From NCBI GenBank assembly GCA_035651755.1, contig DASRFA010000049.1, positions 1 to 64,000 of the forward strand: a stretch of DNA of 64,000 nucleotides. Direction: 5' to 3'. Position 1 is the first letter of the stretch. Every line of letters begins with the position of its first letter. The position numbers and the translations under genes were made by a program. Below are positions 43,474-52,123 of the stretch, one piece after another. Source of the DNA: DASRFA01 sp035651755 (GTDB lineage Bacteria; Desulfobacterota; Binatia; UBA12015). The notes under the pieces were generated by a model. That model saw only the letters and a program-made list of their open reading frames with translations, was not told where the DNA came from and did no database searches.

Positions 43474-44970
43474 TCAGTCCTGTCGCGCGAACAGGCCGAG
43501 ACGCTTCACGATCCTCGACTCGATCGGAAAGCGGACGTCCATCGCCCGCACCCGGTAGCGCGCGATCGGGGCGTACAGCTGGCCGAGCACGACCACCAGC
43601 GACCGGGTTTTCCGGTACGGGCTCACGAAGTTGCCTCCGAGGAACATGAGCGGGAAATCGAGGTCCTCGATGAGGCGCTTCGTCGCGGGCGGGATCCACG
43701 CCGACTCCTCCGGGATGTTCCGGAAGTTGAAGCGGGCCCAGTCCTCGAGGCGATCGGGCTCGCGCAGGCCGTGCTGGAGCGCGAGGCCGTAGAGCTCGGT
43801 CCCGGGATACGGCGTGTAGATGTTGAAGGTCTTCGCGGCCTCTGGGTTCTCGCGGACGAGGCGGTCGGCGAGCTGGAGGCTCTCGCGCAGCTCGTCGGGC
43901 GTCTCGGTCGGAAGGCCCATCATGAAGAGGTAGAGCGGAACGATCGGATACGGCGCGAGCTTCCGGTTCGCCTCGATCACCTCGTCGACCGTCACGTCCT
44001 TCTTGATCAGGTCGAGGACGCGCTGGCTCCCGGACTCGACGCCCACCGTCAGGCGCTTGACGCGCGCCCGCACGAGCAGGTCGAGGAAGTCGTTGCTCAT
44101 GCGGCAGATCGTGTCGGCGCGGATCTGGAGCTTGCTGATCGTGATGCCGAGGTCGGCGCGCGCGAGCAGCTCGAGGATCGCCTGCGCGCGCTTCATGTCG
44201 ATGAAGAAGTGGTCGTCGGTGAAGAGGAAGCCGCGGATGCCGTGGTCGCGGACGATGCGCGAGAGGTGATCGAGCACCGTCTCGGGCTCCATCGCGCGCC
44301 AGGTCCGGCGGTGCATGACCGGGTCCCAGCAGAAGCTGCACCGGAAGGTGCAGCCGCGGCTCGAGTTGAAGCTGATGTGGTCGACGCCGAAGAGGCGGCG
44401 CCGGTACAGGTCCATGTCGAGCAGGTGGTAGGAGAGCGGCGGCTCGCGATCGATGTCGACGAACGGGCGCGGCGGGGTCGACCGGTGGCGGCCGTCGCGC
44501 TCGAAGTGGATGCCGTTCACCCCGTCGAGCGGCTTCCCGTCGCGGAGCGCGTGCACGAGCTCCGAAAAGGTCGCCTCGCCCTCGCCCACCACCACGACGT
44601 CGATCAGCGGATGGGCGAGCGTCTGCTGCGGGAGGAGGCTCGCGTGGATACCGCCCCACACGATCGGCAGATCGGGGTGGCGCTCCTTCGCCCGCCGGCA
44701 CGCCGCGAGCGCGTGCACGATCTGCGGGCCGGTCATGCACGTCACGCCGAGGCAGATCGGCTTCTCGTCGAGCGCGCGCTCGAGCTTCTCCTCCCACGCC
44801 GGGTCCGCGAACTGGTCGACGATCGTGACGTCGAAGCCCTCGCGGTCGAGCGGCGTCGCGGGGCACAGCACGCTGAGCGGCAGCTCGACGCGGCGATGCG
44901 CCTGGACGCCGCTCCGCGGCGACGGGTTCAGCATGACGACCTTCGTGTCGCCTCGCTCTCGCGTGCTCAT
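43474..44970 (-). CDS. B12-binding-domain radical SAM enzyme
   Basis: 498 residues. The N-terminal cobalamin-binding-like Rossmann region (about 10-150) has CLGVTCMTGPQ, VWGGIHASLLP and VVVGEGEATF, typical of B12-radical-SAM proteins. The 4Fe-4S motif is Cys207-x3-Cys211-x2-Cys214 (RGCTFRCSFC). The SAM barrel continues with FTDDHFFID, VGVESGSQRVLDLIKK and YLFMMGLPTET. Members methylate unreactive carbons or rearrange skeletons in secondary-metabolite and lipid pathways. It follows the DRE-TIM gene by 19 bp. The substrate is unknown. Confidence 0.88.
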   Translation of the reverse strand: MSTRERGDTKVVMLNPSPRSGVQAHRRVELPLSVLCPATPLDREGFDVTIVDQFADPAWEEKLERALDEKPICLGVTCMTGPQIVHALAACRRAKERHPDLPIVWGGIHASLLPQQTLAHPLIDVVVVGEGEATFSELVHALRDGKPLDGVNGIHFERDGRHRSTPPRPFVDIDREPPLSYHLLDMDLYRRRLFGVDHISFNSSRGCTFRCSFCWDPVMHRRTWRAMEPETVLDHLSRIVRDHGIRGFLFTDDHFFIDMKRAQAILELLARADLGITISKLQIRADTICRMSNDFLDLLVRARVKRLTVGVESGSQRVLDLIKKDVTVDEVIEANRKLAPYPIVPLYLFMMGLPTETPDELRESLQLADRLVRENPEAAKTFNIYTPYPGTELYGLALQHGLREPDRLEDWARFNFRNIPEESAWIPPATKRLIEDLDFPLMFLGGNFVSPYRKTRSLVVVLGQLYAPIARYRVRAMDVRFPIESRIVKRLGLFARQD

Positions 44971-44989
44971 CGCCGCGCGCCGCCTTTCC

Positions 44990-45937
44990 TCAGCGCTCGA
45001 CGCGCCGCTCGACGCCGACGAGCGCCGGGTCGAAGGCCTCGAACTCGGCGAGCGCCGGCAGGTGTCCGGGCGAGCGGTGCGCGAACACGAAGTCCCCCAC
45101 CACGGGGGCGAGCTTCGAGACCGGGACGCCGCTCCGCTCGGCGACGAGCCGCGACAGCTCGCGCAGCCGCGCCGGATCCGCGCCGGTCTCGCGGCCGCGC
45201 AGGCGGAGCGCGATCACGACCTGCTCGAGGCTCGCGTTCCCGGCGCGATCACCGAGGCCGTTGACGGTGACGTCGAGCCCGCTCGCGCCCGCGAGCGCGG
45301 CCGCGAGCGCGTTGGCGGTCGCGAGGCCGAGGTCGTTGTGCGCGTGGAAGAAGACCGGCACGCCCGCGGAAGCGGCGAGCTCGGCGACGAGACCCCGCAC
45401 CGCGAACGGGTCGGCGCTGCCGTTCGTGTCGTAGAGCGTCACGCGCGTCGCTCCCGCGGCGACGGCGCGGCGCGCGAGGTCGAAGAGTGCCGACGGATCG
45501 GCTTGCGTCGCGTGCGGGAAGCCGGCGCCGGCGTCGGCGCCGCACGACGCGGCGTGCGCGAGCGCCTCGAGCAGCACGCGCGCCTTCTCCTCGGGCTCGT
45601 GCGGGGCGCGCTTCGGCGAAAGCGGCATGAGGAGGTCGAAGCGGTCGACGCCTCTCGCCGACGCGGCGACCTCCTCGCGACAGCCGGCCCCCGCGGCGTA
45701 CACGAGGCCCGACGTCCGGAGCGCGACGCCGCGCCGGCGAAGCTCCTCCACGACCGCCAGGCCCTGCGCGACCCGGCTCGGCGCGACCACCTCGGCTTCG
45801 CGGACGCCGCACTCCGCGAGCAGCCGCGCGATCTCGACGCGGTCCTCGAGCGAGAAGCGGACGCCCGGCGTGTCGAGCCCCTCGCGCAGCGTCGAGTCGC
45901 GGAGCGCGATCTTCGGCGCGCGCGTCGGCTCAGCCAT
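44990..45937 (-). CDS. DRE-TIM metallolyase (isopropylmalate/homocitrate synthase-like)
   Basis: 315 residues from ATG 45937 (GGGGG upstream). TIM barrel with RDSTLREG (13-20, the DRE region), metal ligands His198 and His200 in FHAHNDLGLATAN, and GLGDRAGNASLEQVV. Members condense acetyl-CoA with a 2-keto acid, or cleave such products. The C-terminal regulatory domain of leucine-pathway synthases is missing, so it is unlikely to be a feedback-controlled LeuA. It overlaps the PLP gene by 8 bp, indicating coupled translation within the cluster. Confidence 0.85.
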   Translation of the reverse strand: MAEPTRAPKIALRDSTLREGLDTPGVRFSLEDRVEIARLLAECGVREAEVVAPSRVAQGLAVVEELRRRGVALRTSGLVYAAGAGCREEVAASARGVDRFDLLMPLSPKRAPHEPEEKARVLLEALAHAASCGADAGAGFPHATQADPSALFDLARRAVAAGATRVTLYDTNGSADPFAVRGLVAELAASAGVPVFFHAHNDLGLATANALAAALAGASGLDVTVNGLGDRAGNASLEQVVIALRLRGRETGADPARLRELSRLVAERSGVPVSKLAPVVGDFVFAHRSPGHLPALAEFEAFDPALVGVERRVER

Positions 45938-47207
45938 GGGATCCCCCGGCGGCCGCGGCGCGCGGAACCGCGTCCCGGTGCGGATCGGCCGCCTCGGCGA
46001 CGCGCTCGTCGGGCACGGCCGGGACGTCGCAGCGCGCGACACCGCTCGTCAAGCAGCAGAGCACGCGGCTGCCCGCCGGGATGCCACCGCCGTCGATCTC
46101 GGCGAGAGCGCCGGCGAGCGCGAGGAGGCCCGTCTTCTCGACGACGTCGCCGTCGCGCCGGGTGATCGCGACGCCGTTCGACGCGAGGCGCGCGACGATC
46201 TCGCGGCCGACCGGATGGCGCTCGAGCGCCTCGGCGAAGGACGCGTGGTCGATCGTGACGAGCGATCCGCGCGTCCGCTCGACGAGGCGCGCGAGACGGT
46301 CGTACGTGCCGTACGTCTGCGGTCGCGAGTCGTACATCACCCGGCTCAGCAGCGCGGCCGTCGACCGAACCGGCGGCGCGGGCGCGTCGGCCGAGCCGGC
46401 GCGCCAGGCGCGCACCATCGCGCAGTTCCCCGCCTGCTGGACGCCGAGGAAGCGCGGCTGGCGCGCGCCGTGCGCTGCGAGGACGTCGTAGATGCCGATC
46501 GGCCCGAAGCCCGCGCTGATCGTCTGGACCAGCACGTCGAACTCGACGCCCTCGAGCGCCTGCTCGAGGAGGAAGCAGCCGAGGACGCGCGCTGCCGCGA
46601 TCCGCCACGACGTCCGCGGCACGCGCGCGTACCCGGTCTCCTCCGCGAAGCGCTCGGCGGCAGCGCGCACGCCGCCCGGATCCGCGACCGCGACCAGCCG
46701 CGCGCGCTCGTGCGCGAAGACGCGGCCGTCGAGCAGCGAGACGTTCTCCTCGGGCACGAAGCAGGCGGTTTCGAGCCCCATGCGGGTGCCGTACGCGGTG
46801 AGCGCGACGCCGGTGTTTCCGCCCGACTCGAAGGCGATCCGCGAGAGCCCGTCCCGCAGGCAGAATGCGATCGTGACGCAGCCGTCGATCGATTTGAGCG
46901 TGCCCGTGTGCATCGCCGACGTCTCGTCGAGGACGTGGACGGCGACGCCGCGGTGGTCGAAGAGGTGGAAGAGCCGCGCGCCTTCCGCGATGCTGCAGCG
47001 CACGAGGAGATCTCGGAACGCGGAGTGGGCGCGCTCGGCGCTTTCGGCCGCGCCGTCGCCGTCGGGGTCGCGGCCGGGCGCACCACCGCGACCGCCAGCG
47101 TCGTCGCGATCGAAGCGCAGCGCGTTCCGGTAGCGGAGCACGACGCTCCGCCCGGCGTCATGGCGATGATCGATCGCCGAGCGGAAGCGCGCGGTCGAAG
47201 GTTCCAT
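45930..47207 (-). CDS. threonine-synthase-like PLP enzyme
   Basis: 425 residues, fold type II. Lys105 in HTGTLKSIDG is the PLP lysine; FESGGNTGVALTAYG (127-140) is the phosphate loop. The rest fits threonine synthase / cysteine synthase relatives. ATG 47207 gives a 50-bp overlap with the upstream nitroreductase; GTG 47141, with a GGAG just upstream, would place the start 17 bp after it and is a fair alternative. Members carry out beta- or gamma-replacement or elimination on amino acids. Next gene overlaps by 8 bp. True threonine synthesis is unlikely in this setting. Confidence 0.82.
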   Translation of the reverse strand: MEPSTARFRSAIDHRHDAGRSVVLRYRNALRFDRDDAGGRGGAPGRDPDGDGAAESAERAHSAFRDLLVRCSIAEGARLFHLFDHRGVAVHVLDETSAMHTGTLKSIDGCVTIAFCLRDGLSRIAFESGGNTGVALTAYGTRMGLETACFVPEENVSLLDGRVFAHERARLVAVADPGGVRAAAERFAEETGYARVPRTSWRIAAARVLGCFLLEQALEGVEFDVLVQTISAGFGPIGIYDVLAAHGARQPRFLGVQQAGNCAMVRAWRAGSADAPAPPVRSTAALLSRVMYDSRPQTYGTYDRLARLVERTRGSLVTIDHASFAEALERHPVGREIVARLASNGVAITRRDGDVVEKTGLLALAGALAEIDGGGIPAGSRVLCCLTSGVARCDVPAVPDERVAEAADPHRDAVPRAAAAGGSHG

Positions 47208-47778
47208 CGTGGAGGATCTCCTCGAGCGGTCGGAGCGTCCTGACGGCAGGAGGCTCGGCGGGAAAGCCGAGCGCGATGAGGCTCACGGCCTCGACGTCGT
47301 CGGGAAGCAGCAGCAGGCGCGCGACGTCGGCGCGGAGACCCGGGTCCTCGCCGGCATAGGCGGAGAGGTACACGCCGGACAGGCCGCGGCTCGTCGCGGC
47401 CAGAAGGAGAAACGCCGCAGCGAGAATGCCGTTCTCGCGCGCGCGCCCGAACGACCGAGGGGTCTCGGCGCAGATCGCGATCACCGCAGCGGCGTCCGCC
47501 AGGAAGTCGGCCGGGTAGGCGCGCTTCTCGGGTGGACAATGGAGGTTCTTGACGTTCGCGAGAGCCGAAAGCGCCGACCGGTCTCGCACGACGACGAAGT
47601 GGCACGGCTGCCCGTCCATGGAGGAAGGCGCGTGCCGGGCCAGGTCGACGATCTCGCGCAGCAGCCCGTCCGGGATCGCGCGCTCGGCGTACGTGCGCAC
47701 GGACCGCCGGCGGGCGAACGCTTCGTCGAGCGACATCACGGGTCGCTCGGGAGCGATCGGCTCGGCGGCGGCGCCCAT
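47158..47778 (-). CDS. nitroreductase-family FMN oxidoreductase
   Basis: 206 residues: RRRSVRTYAERAIPDGLLREIVDLARHAPSSMDGQPCHFVVVRD is the canonical nitroreductase start with FMN-binding Arg/Ser and AxxxPSSxNxQPW-like motif. Later GLSGVYLSAY and ALGFPAEPP fit the fold. ATG 47778; ATG 47736 (MSLDEAF) is an alternative, neither with a clear RBS. First gene of the five-gene minus-strand run. It reduces nitro groups, quinones or enones with NAD(P)H, or may oxidise an intermediate. The 104-bp gap upstream separates it from the large regulator on the same strand. Confidence 0.88.
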   Translation of the reverse strand: MGAAAEPIAPERPVMSLDEAFARRRSVRTYAERAIPDGLLREIVDLARHAPSSMDGQPCHFVVVRDRSALSALANVKNLHCPPEKRAYPADFLADAAAVIAICAETPRSFGRARENGILAAAFLLLAATSRGLSGVYLSAYAGEDPGLRADVARLLLLPDDVEAVSLIALGFPAEPPAVRTLRPLEEILHDGTFDRALPLGDRSSP

Positions 47779-47882
47779 CGTCGGCGCGGACCATACCCGC
47801 TGCGTCCACGAGCGACAAGACGCTATTCCGGCCGTACGATCCGACGCGCGCGCGGCGCGGCCGTCGCCGCACGCGGTGGACG

Positions 47883-50800
47883 TCAGGAGCCGTTTTCGGT
47901 GGTGAGCGATTCCGCTCCCGCGACCGACGAACGCGCACCGCGCACGGCTCGGCGGCCGGCGGCAGCGCGCGGCCGCGCGCCGAGCTCCTTCAGGAGAGCG
48001 CGCGCGACGGCGACCTCGTGTGCCGCCGGATTCGAGCTCGCGAACGCGGCGTGCGCCGCGGCGAGGGGCGCTCGTCCGTCCGCCGGGCGGCCCTGCTTGC
48101 GGCAGTGCCGCGCGAGCGCGACCGCGGCGCGGAGCTCGAAGAGCCCGGCGTTCTGCGCCCGCGCGACGTCGAGCGCGCGCCGGAGGCACCGCTCGGCCTC
48201 GGCGGCCATCGCCTCCGACGGCTCGCCGGCGGCACCTCCGACCGCGAGCAGGTGACCCTTCGCGACGAGCAAGCCGGCCTCGTGCAGCCGCTCGCCGGTG
48301 CGCTCCACCTCGCCGAGCGCCGCATCGAGCCGCCGGGCGGCGGAAGCTCGATCGCCTTCGATCGCGTCGGCAGCCGCCAGCATGCCGAGGTAGGACGGCC
48401 GCATGAGACCCGCGCCCGTCGCATCGACCGCCGCCACCCCGTCCCGCAGGATCGGAATGCCGGCGGCCGGCTTTCCCTGCATGACGAGCGCCCATCCGCG
48501 GTTCACGGTCGCCATGCCGAAGACGTACGGAAACCCGTGCTCCTCCGCGAGCCGCGCCGCCTCGGCCGACGACGCCTCCGACGCCGGCCAGTCACCGAAG
48601 ATCTGGTGGGTGACGCCCTCGGCGTGGCGCGCCCACGCCAGCGAGAACGGATCCGCGATCCTCTCGGCGAGCGCGATGCCGTCCCGGCTCCGGCTCGCCG
48701 CCTCTTCGAGCCGGCCGAGGAACGCGAGCGTCCAAGCGAGCCACATCGAGGAAGCGACGCCCGGGTCGTACCCGCCGTACGCGAGGACATGCTCGCGGTG
48801 CGCGGCCGGATCGTAATCCGCGAGCGCGGCCTCGAGATGATGACGTGCGTCCGGGAACCTTCCCGCGTGGAAGAGCGTCGCGCCCTGGCCATAGTGCGCC
48901 TGGACGCCGAGAGCGCGGTCTCGCGGGCGGTCCGCGGCCCGGGCGAGGAGCTGGCTTCCGAGATCGAGCGCGTCGGCGAGCTCGGCGCGCACGTGGTGAT
49001 AGGACACGAGCCCGCGCACGACGCCGAAGAGCGCCGGGCCCGCCTGCGATGCGTCGCACAGCGCACGCGCGCGCGCGAACGCGCGCTCGGTCTCGGGCGC
49101 CGCGTAGCCCTTCACCGCCATGAGGAGCGTCGCGTTCGCGACGACGAGCCGGAGCTCGCGCTGCGCGCGATCGCCTTCCTCCGGCAGTCGCGCGAGCGCT
49201 TCGAGAGCCGCTCGGAAGTGCGACGACGCCTCGTGGGGCGCGTGGCGTTCGAGCGCCGCCGCTCCCGCGACCTCGTGGTAGTGGAGCGCTCGCGCGTAGT
49301 CGCGTCCGTTCGCGAAATGCATCGCGAGCTGGCTCGCGCGCTCGGCCGCCGCCCGACCGAAGCCACGCTCCTCGCACAGGCCGATCGCGCGATGCAGCCG
49401 CGCGCGGCGCGACTCGGCGATCCCGTCGTAGAGCACGCGCCGGTAGAGGGCGTGCAGGAAACGAAAGCGCCCGGTGAGCGAGCCGTCCGGCCACTCCGCG
49501 ACTCCGGCTTCGGCCACCAGGACGCGCTGCGACGCCAGCGTCTCGCAGATGTCCTCCACCGCCTGCGGGTCCTCCTCGAGCGCGCCCGCGACCGACGCGA
49601 TCGTGAACTCGTCGCCGGCGACGCTCGCGGCCTCGAGCGTCCGGCGGACGTCGGGGGTCAGGCGGTGCATGCGGTGCTCGAGCAGCTTGTGAAGGCCGGC
49701 GGGGATGCGATTCGTCGCCTGGTCGATCGACCCCGCGACGCGCCATCCGCCGGGCCGGCGGACGAGCAGCCCGTGCAGGACGAGGTCGTTCACGACGTCG
49801 ACCAGGAAGAGCGGGTTCCCGTCGGTGCGCTCGTGGAGGCGAGACGCGAGCCGCCGCATGTGGTGCGCGGGGACCGCGCCGAAGCGCGCATCCAGGTACG
49901 CGTTCACGTCGGCGAGGGAGAGGAGCTCGAGAGGCAGCTCGCTCGCGAGGCCCCCCGCCTGGAGCTCTTGCTTGACGGCGAGGACGGGGTGGCGATGGAA
50001 CGTCGCCTGCGCGGGGCGGACGCTGCCGACCACGAGCAGCCGCGCCGGCGGCCTTCGCCGCCCGACGCAGCCGATGAGGTCGACGGTCGAGCGGTCGCTC
50101 CAGTGCAGGTCCTCGAGCACGACGACGAGCGCCTCGTCGCGCGCGAGCACGTCGAGCGCGTCGGCCATCTCGCGCACCATGCGGGCCGGCATCGCCGCGC
50201 CGGCGTCGCCGTCGCGCGACTGCGGCTCGGGGGTCGCCTCGAGCGCGGGAAGATGCGAGAGCCACGTCGGCGCGTGGCGGCGCAGCACGTCGGCGAGGTC
50301 GCCGCCGTCGCCCGCCTGCGCGAGGCCGCCGAGCGCCTCGAGGACCGGCAGGTACGGCTCCTCCTCGCCGTACTGCTCGAGGCACTGTCCGCGGGCGACG
50401 CGCGCGAGCCGACGCCGCTCGACCTCCGCCACGAAGCGATCGAGGAGCGTCGTCTTGCCGATCCCGGCCTCCCCGACCACGAACACGACCTGACGCGTGC
50501 CCGCGATCGCGCGCGCGAGCGCGGCGTGGAGCGCCTCGAGCTCGGCGTCGCGGCCCACCATCACCGCGTCCGCGGTCGGCATCACGTCCTCGGACCCACC
50601 ACCACTCGCGACTGCGCCGTCGCCGATGAGGCGATAGCCCTCGCGGCCGACGGTCTCGATGTAGAGCGGCGACTCGGCGTCGTCGCCGAGCGCCTCGCGC
50701 ACCGCGCGCACCGCGACCTTCAGCACGGCGCGCGTGACGGCCGTCCCTTCCCATACCTTCGCGATGAGCTCGTCGCGGCGAACGACCGTCCCGCGTCGCG

Positions 50801-50918
50801 CCGCCAGGTAGCGCAGCACCGCGAGCGGACGCGGCTGGAGCCGGACGGGCTCGTCGCCGCGGTAGAGCTGACCGTCGGGGTCGAGGCGGTAGGGGCCGAA
50901 CGCGATCGATTGCATCAT
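47883..50918 (-). CDS. winged-helix/ATPase/TPR transcriptional regulator 1
   Basis: 1011 residues from ATG 50918 (a second ATG follows directly; GGGAG upstream). The N-terminal OmpR/CadC-type winged helix spans about 1-100 (FGPYRLDPDGQLYRGDEPVRLQPRP, then YIETVGREGYRLIG). An AAA/STAND-like ATPase follows, with Walker A GEAGIGKTTLLD and VVVLEDLHWSDRSTVDL. The C-terminal half is TPR-like helices (ALHYHEVAGAAALERHAPHE). Domain order matches SARP/AfsR- and MalT-like regulators that bind a ligand and ATP before DNA. It shares the whole architecture with the gene at 52124, and lies upstream of the five-gene cluster on the same strand. Confidence 0.88.
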   Translation of the reverse strand: MMQSIAFGPYRLDPDGQLYRGDEPVRLQPRPLAVLRYLAARRGTVVRRDELIAKVWEGTAVTRAVLKVAVRAVREALGDDAESPLYIETVGREGYRLIGDGAVASGGGSEDVMPTADAVMVGRDAELEALHAALARAIAGTRQVVFVVGEAGIGKTTLLDRFVAEVERRRLARVARGQCLEQYGEEEPYLPVLEALGGLAQAGDGGDLADVLRRHAPTWLSHLPALEATPEPQSRDGDAGAAMPARMVREMADALDVLARDEALVVVLEDLHWSDRSTVDLIGCVGRRRPPARLLVVGSVRPAQATFHRHPVLAVKQELQAGGLASELPLELLSLADVNAYLDARFGAVPAHHMRRLASRLHERTDGNPLFLVDVVNDLVLHGLLVRRPGGWRVAGSIDQATNRIPAGLHKLLEHRMHRLTPDVRRTLEAASVAGDEFTIASVAGALEEDPQAVEDICETLASQRVLVAEAGVAEWPDGSLTGRFRFLHALYRRVLYDGIAESRRARLHRAIGLCEERGFGRAAAERASQLAMHFANGRDYARALHYHEVAGAAALERHAPHEASSHFRAALEALARLPEEGDRAQRELRLVVANATLLMAVKGYAAPETERAFARARALCDASQAGPALFGVVRGLVSYHHVRAELADALDLGSQLLARAADRPRDRALGVQAHYGQGATLFHAGRFPDARHHLEAALADYDPAAHREHVLAYGGYDPGVASSMWLAWTLAFLGRLEEAASRSRDGIALAERIADPFSLAWARHAEGVTHQIFGDWPASEASSAEAARLAEEHGFPYVFGMATVNRGWALVMQGKPAAGIPILRDGVAAVDATGAGLMRPSYLGMLAAADAIEGDRASAARRLDAALGEVERTGERLHEAGLLVAKGHLLAVGGAAGEPSEAMAAEAERCLRRALDVARAQNAGLFELRAAVALARHCRKQGRPADGRAPLAAAHAAFASSNPAAHEVAVARALLKELGARPRAAAGRRAVRGARSSVAGAESLTTENGS

Positions 50919-51106
50919 CGCTCCCGCGCCGCGGCGCCCCCCGGGCCGTGGCCCGAGAGGCGAAGCACGAGCGGCAGCGACTCGCAAGCCGCCTCGGCCG
51001 AGCGGCGCCGCGCGAGCAAGAGGCGGTCGGCGCGCGTCGCGGGGCCGTTTCACGCGGCGGATGGCGCCGTCGCGTCCCATCTCCATCGTCGCCGGTCGTC
51101 GAAAGA

Positions 51107-51140
51107 GTTTCGGGCCGCCGCACGCCGGGCGGCCCGAAAC
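51107..51140 (-). terminator. intrinsic terminator after collagen-like gene
   Basis: Perfect 13-bp stem GTTTCGGGCCGCC / GGCGGCCCGAAAC with an 8-base loop, 20 bp after the stop at 51160. On the minus strand it is followed by TCTTTCGAC, a weak U-tract. Confidence 0.65.
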
Positions 51141-51159
51141 GAGCGTTTCCGAGAGAGGC

Positions 51160-51726
51160 TTACTGCGTGCGCGCGCACTGCAGGTACAGCTTGAGCGTCG
51201 TCGGGCCGGGCACGGTGAACGCGAGGCGCCACACCGTCGGGTCGCCGTCGCGCGGGTGCGTCTCCTGGACGTTCGAGCCGGCCGGGAGGACGTAGCCGCC
51301 GCTGATCGCCGTCTTGCCTGCGGGGCAGGCAGCGTCGAACACCCAGCCCCCCGCGGCCGAAATCGGTTGGCTCACGGGGATCGTCTGGTACTCCGAAAGC
51401 CCAGGCGTGCCCGGCGAGCCGGTGTCCCCCTTGTCCCCCTTGTCGCCCTTCGGCCCCTGCTGGCCCCACGCGAGCGGCGTCTCGTTCGGCTTGCACGCGG
51501 TCTGCGGCACCGTCGAATCGACGAGCCGGACGCCGCGGCCGCTCGCCGTGTGGAAGCAGCTCGTGATGACGCCGTTCTGCACCGGATTCACCGCAGGCCC
51601 GGCAGCGGCCGGGCGCGCGATCGCGATCGCGCTCGCGGCGAGCGCAGCGGCGACGGCGACCCGGCTCACCCGGCGACCGGTCGCCTCGCTTCGCCGAACG
51701 TTCATTCCTCTCGTCCCCTGATCCAT
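51160..51726 (-). CDS. exported collagen-like repeat protein
   Basis: 188 residues from ATG 51726 (GGGAG 7 bases upstream; ATG 51705 also possible). Signal peptide through about residue 42 (cleavage near AAA-GPA). A beta region with Cys follows, then a short collagen-like Gly-X-Y run GPKGDKGDKGDTGSPGTPG, then a beta-sandwich C terminus with two Cys (DAACPAGKTAISGGYVLPAG). This type occurs in surface or secreted bacterial proteins. The gene overlaps the 90-residue protein gene upstream by 25 bp. It is bracketed by two regulators, so is a candidate target. Confidence 0.78.
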   Translation of the reverse strand: MDQGTRGMNVRRSEATGRRVSRVAVAAALAASAIAIARPAAAGPAVNPVQNGVITSCFHTASGRGVRLVDSTVPQTACKPNETPLAWGQQGPKGDKGDKGDTGSPGTPGLSEYQTIPVSQPISAAGGWVFDAACPAGKTAISGGYVLPAGSNVQETHPRDGDPTVWRLAFTVPGPTTLKLYLQCARTQ

Positions 51727-51974
51727 CTTCGTTCTCCCTTCTCGTTGGTCGTGCGACGCCCCTTGCGTCGCGCCAGGACCCGGCGTGCGAATGCGAGGAG
51801 CTCCGCGGGCGAGTCGAAGTGCATCACTTCGCCGGACGTGACGTGGTGGACGCGCCCCGCGGACGCGGGCTGCTCGCCGCGTGACCGCTCCCGGAACTGC
51901 ACCACGAATGCGTGGTCGCTCGGCAGAGCGGGTCGGCTGGCGAGGTCGCCAGCGTCTGGAGGTCGTCTCGTCAA
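51702..51974 (-). CDS. small protein of a common uncharacterised family
   Basis: 90 residues, start at 51974. The core HAFVVQFRERSRGEQPASAGRVHHVTSGEVMHFDSPAELLAFARRVL resembles a small bacterial family with the pattern AFVVQ...GRVEHV.SG....F.S..ELLAF. No function is known. It diverges from the regulator at 52124 across the CGGTTGG array, and its end overlaps the collagen-like gene, so the two are likely co-transcribed. Confidence 0.65.
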   Translation of the reverse strand: MTRRPPDAGDLASRPALPSDHAFVVQFRERSRGEQPASAGRVHHVTSGEVMHFDSPAELLAFARRVLARRKGRRTTNEKGERRWIRGREE

Positions 51975-52034
51975 TCGCGTCTCCCGTGATCGCCTTCCGG
52001 CGTCGTGTTACCGACGAGACGGTAGGCAGTGCGT

Positions 52035-52104
52035 CGGTTGGCTGACAGAGGGCTACGGTTGGTTGTCGCGCTCGGGGCGGTTGGGAACGGTTGGTTGTCG
52101 TTGG
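52035..52104. promoter_or_regulatory. phased CGGTTGG direct-repeat array
   Basis: CGGTTGG occurs at 52035, 52056, 52078 and 52088, with a degenerate fifth unit (CGTTGG at 52099). Start-to-start spacings of 21, 22, 10 and about 11 bases put all units on one helix face. The array lies in the divergent region between the 90-residue protein and the regulator at 52124. SARP-type winged-helix regulators are known to bind heptamer direct repeats with 11- or 22-bp spacing, so this is probably the binding site of one or both nearby regulators. Confidence 0.65.
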
Positions 52105-52123
52105 AAGCGGCCGGGCGAGCGCG

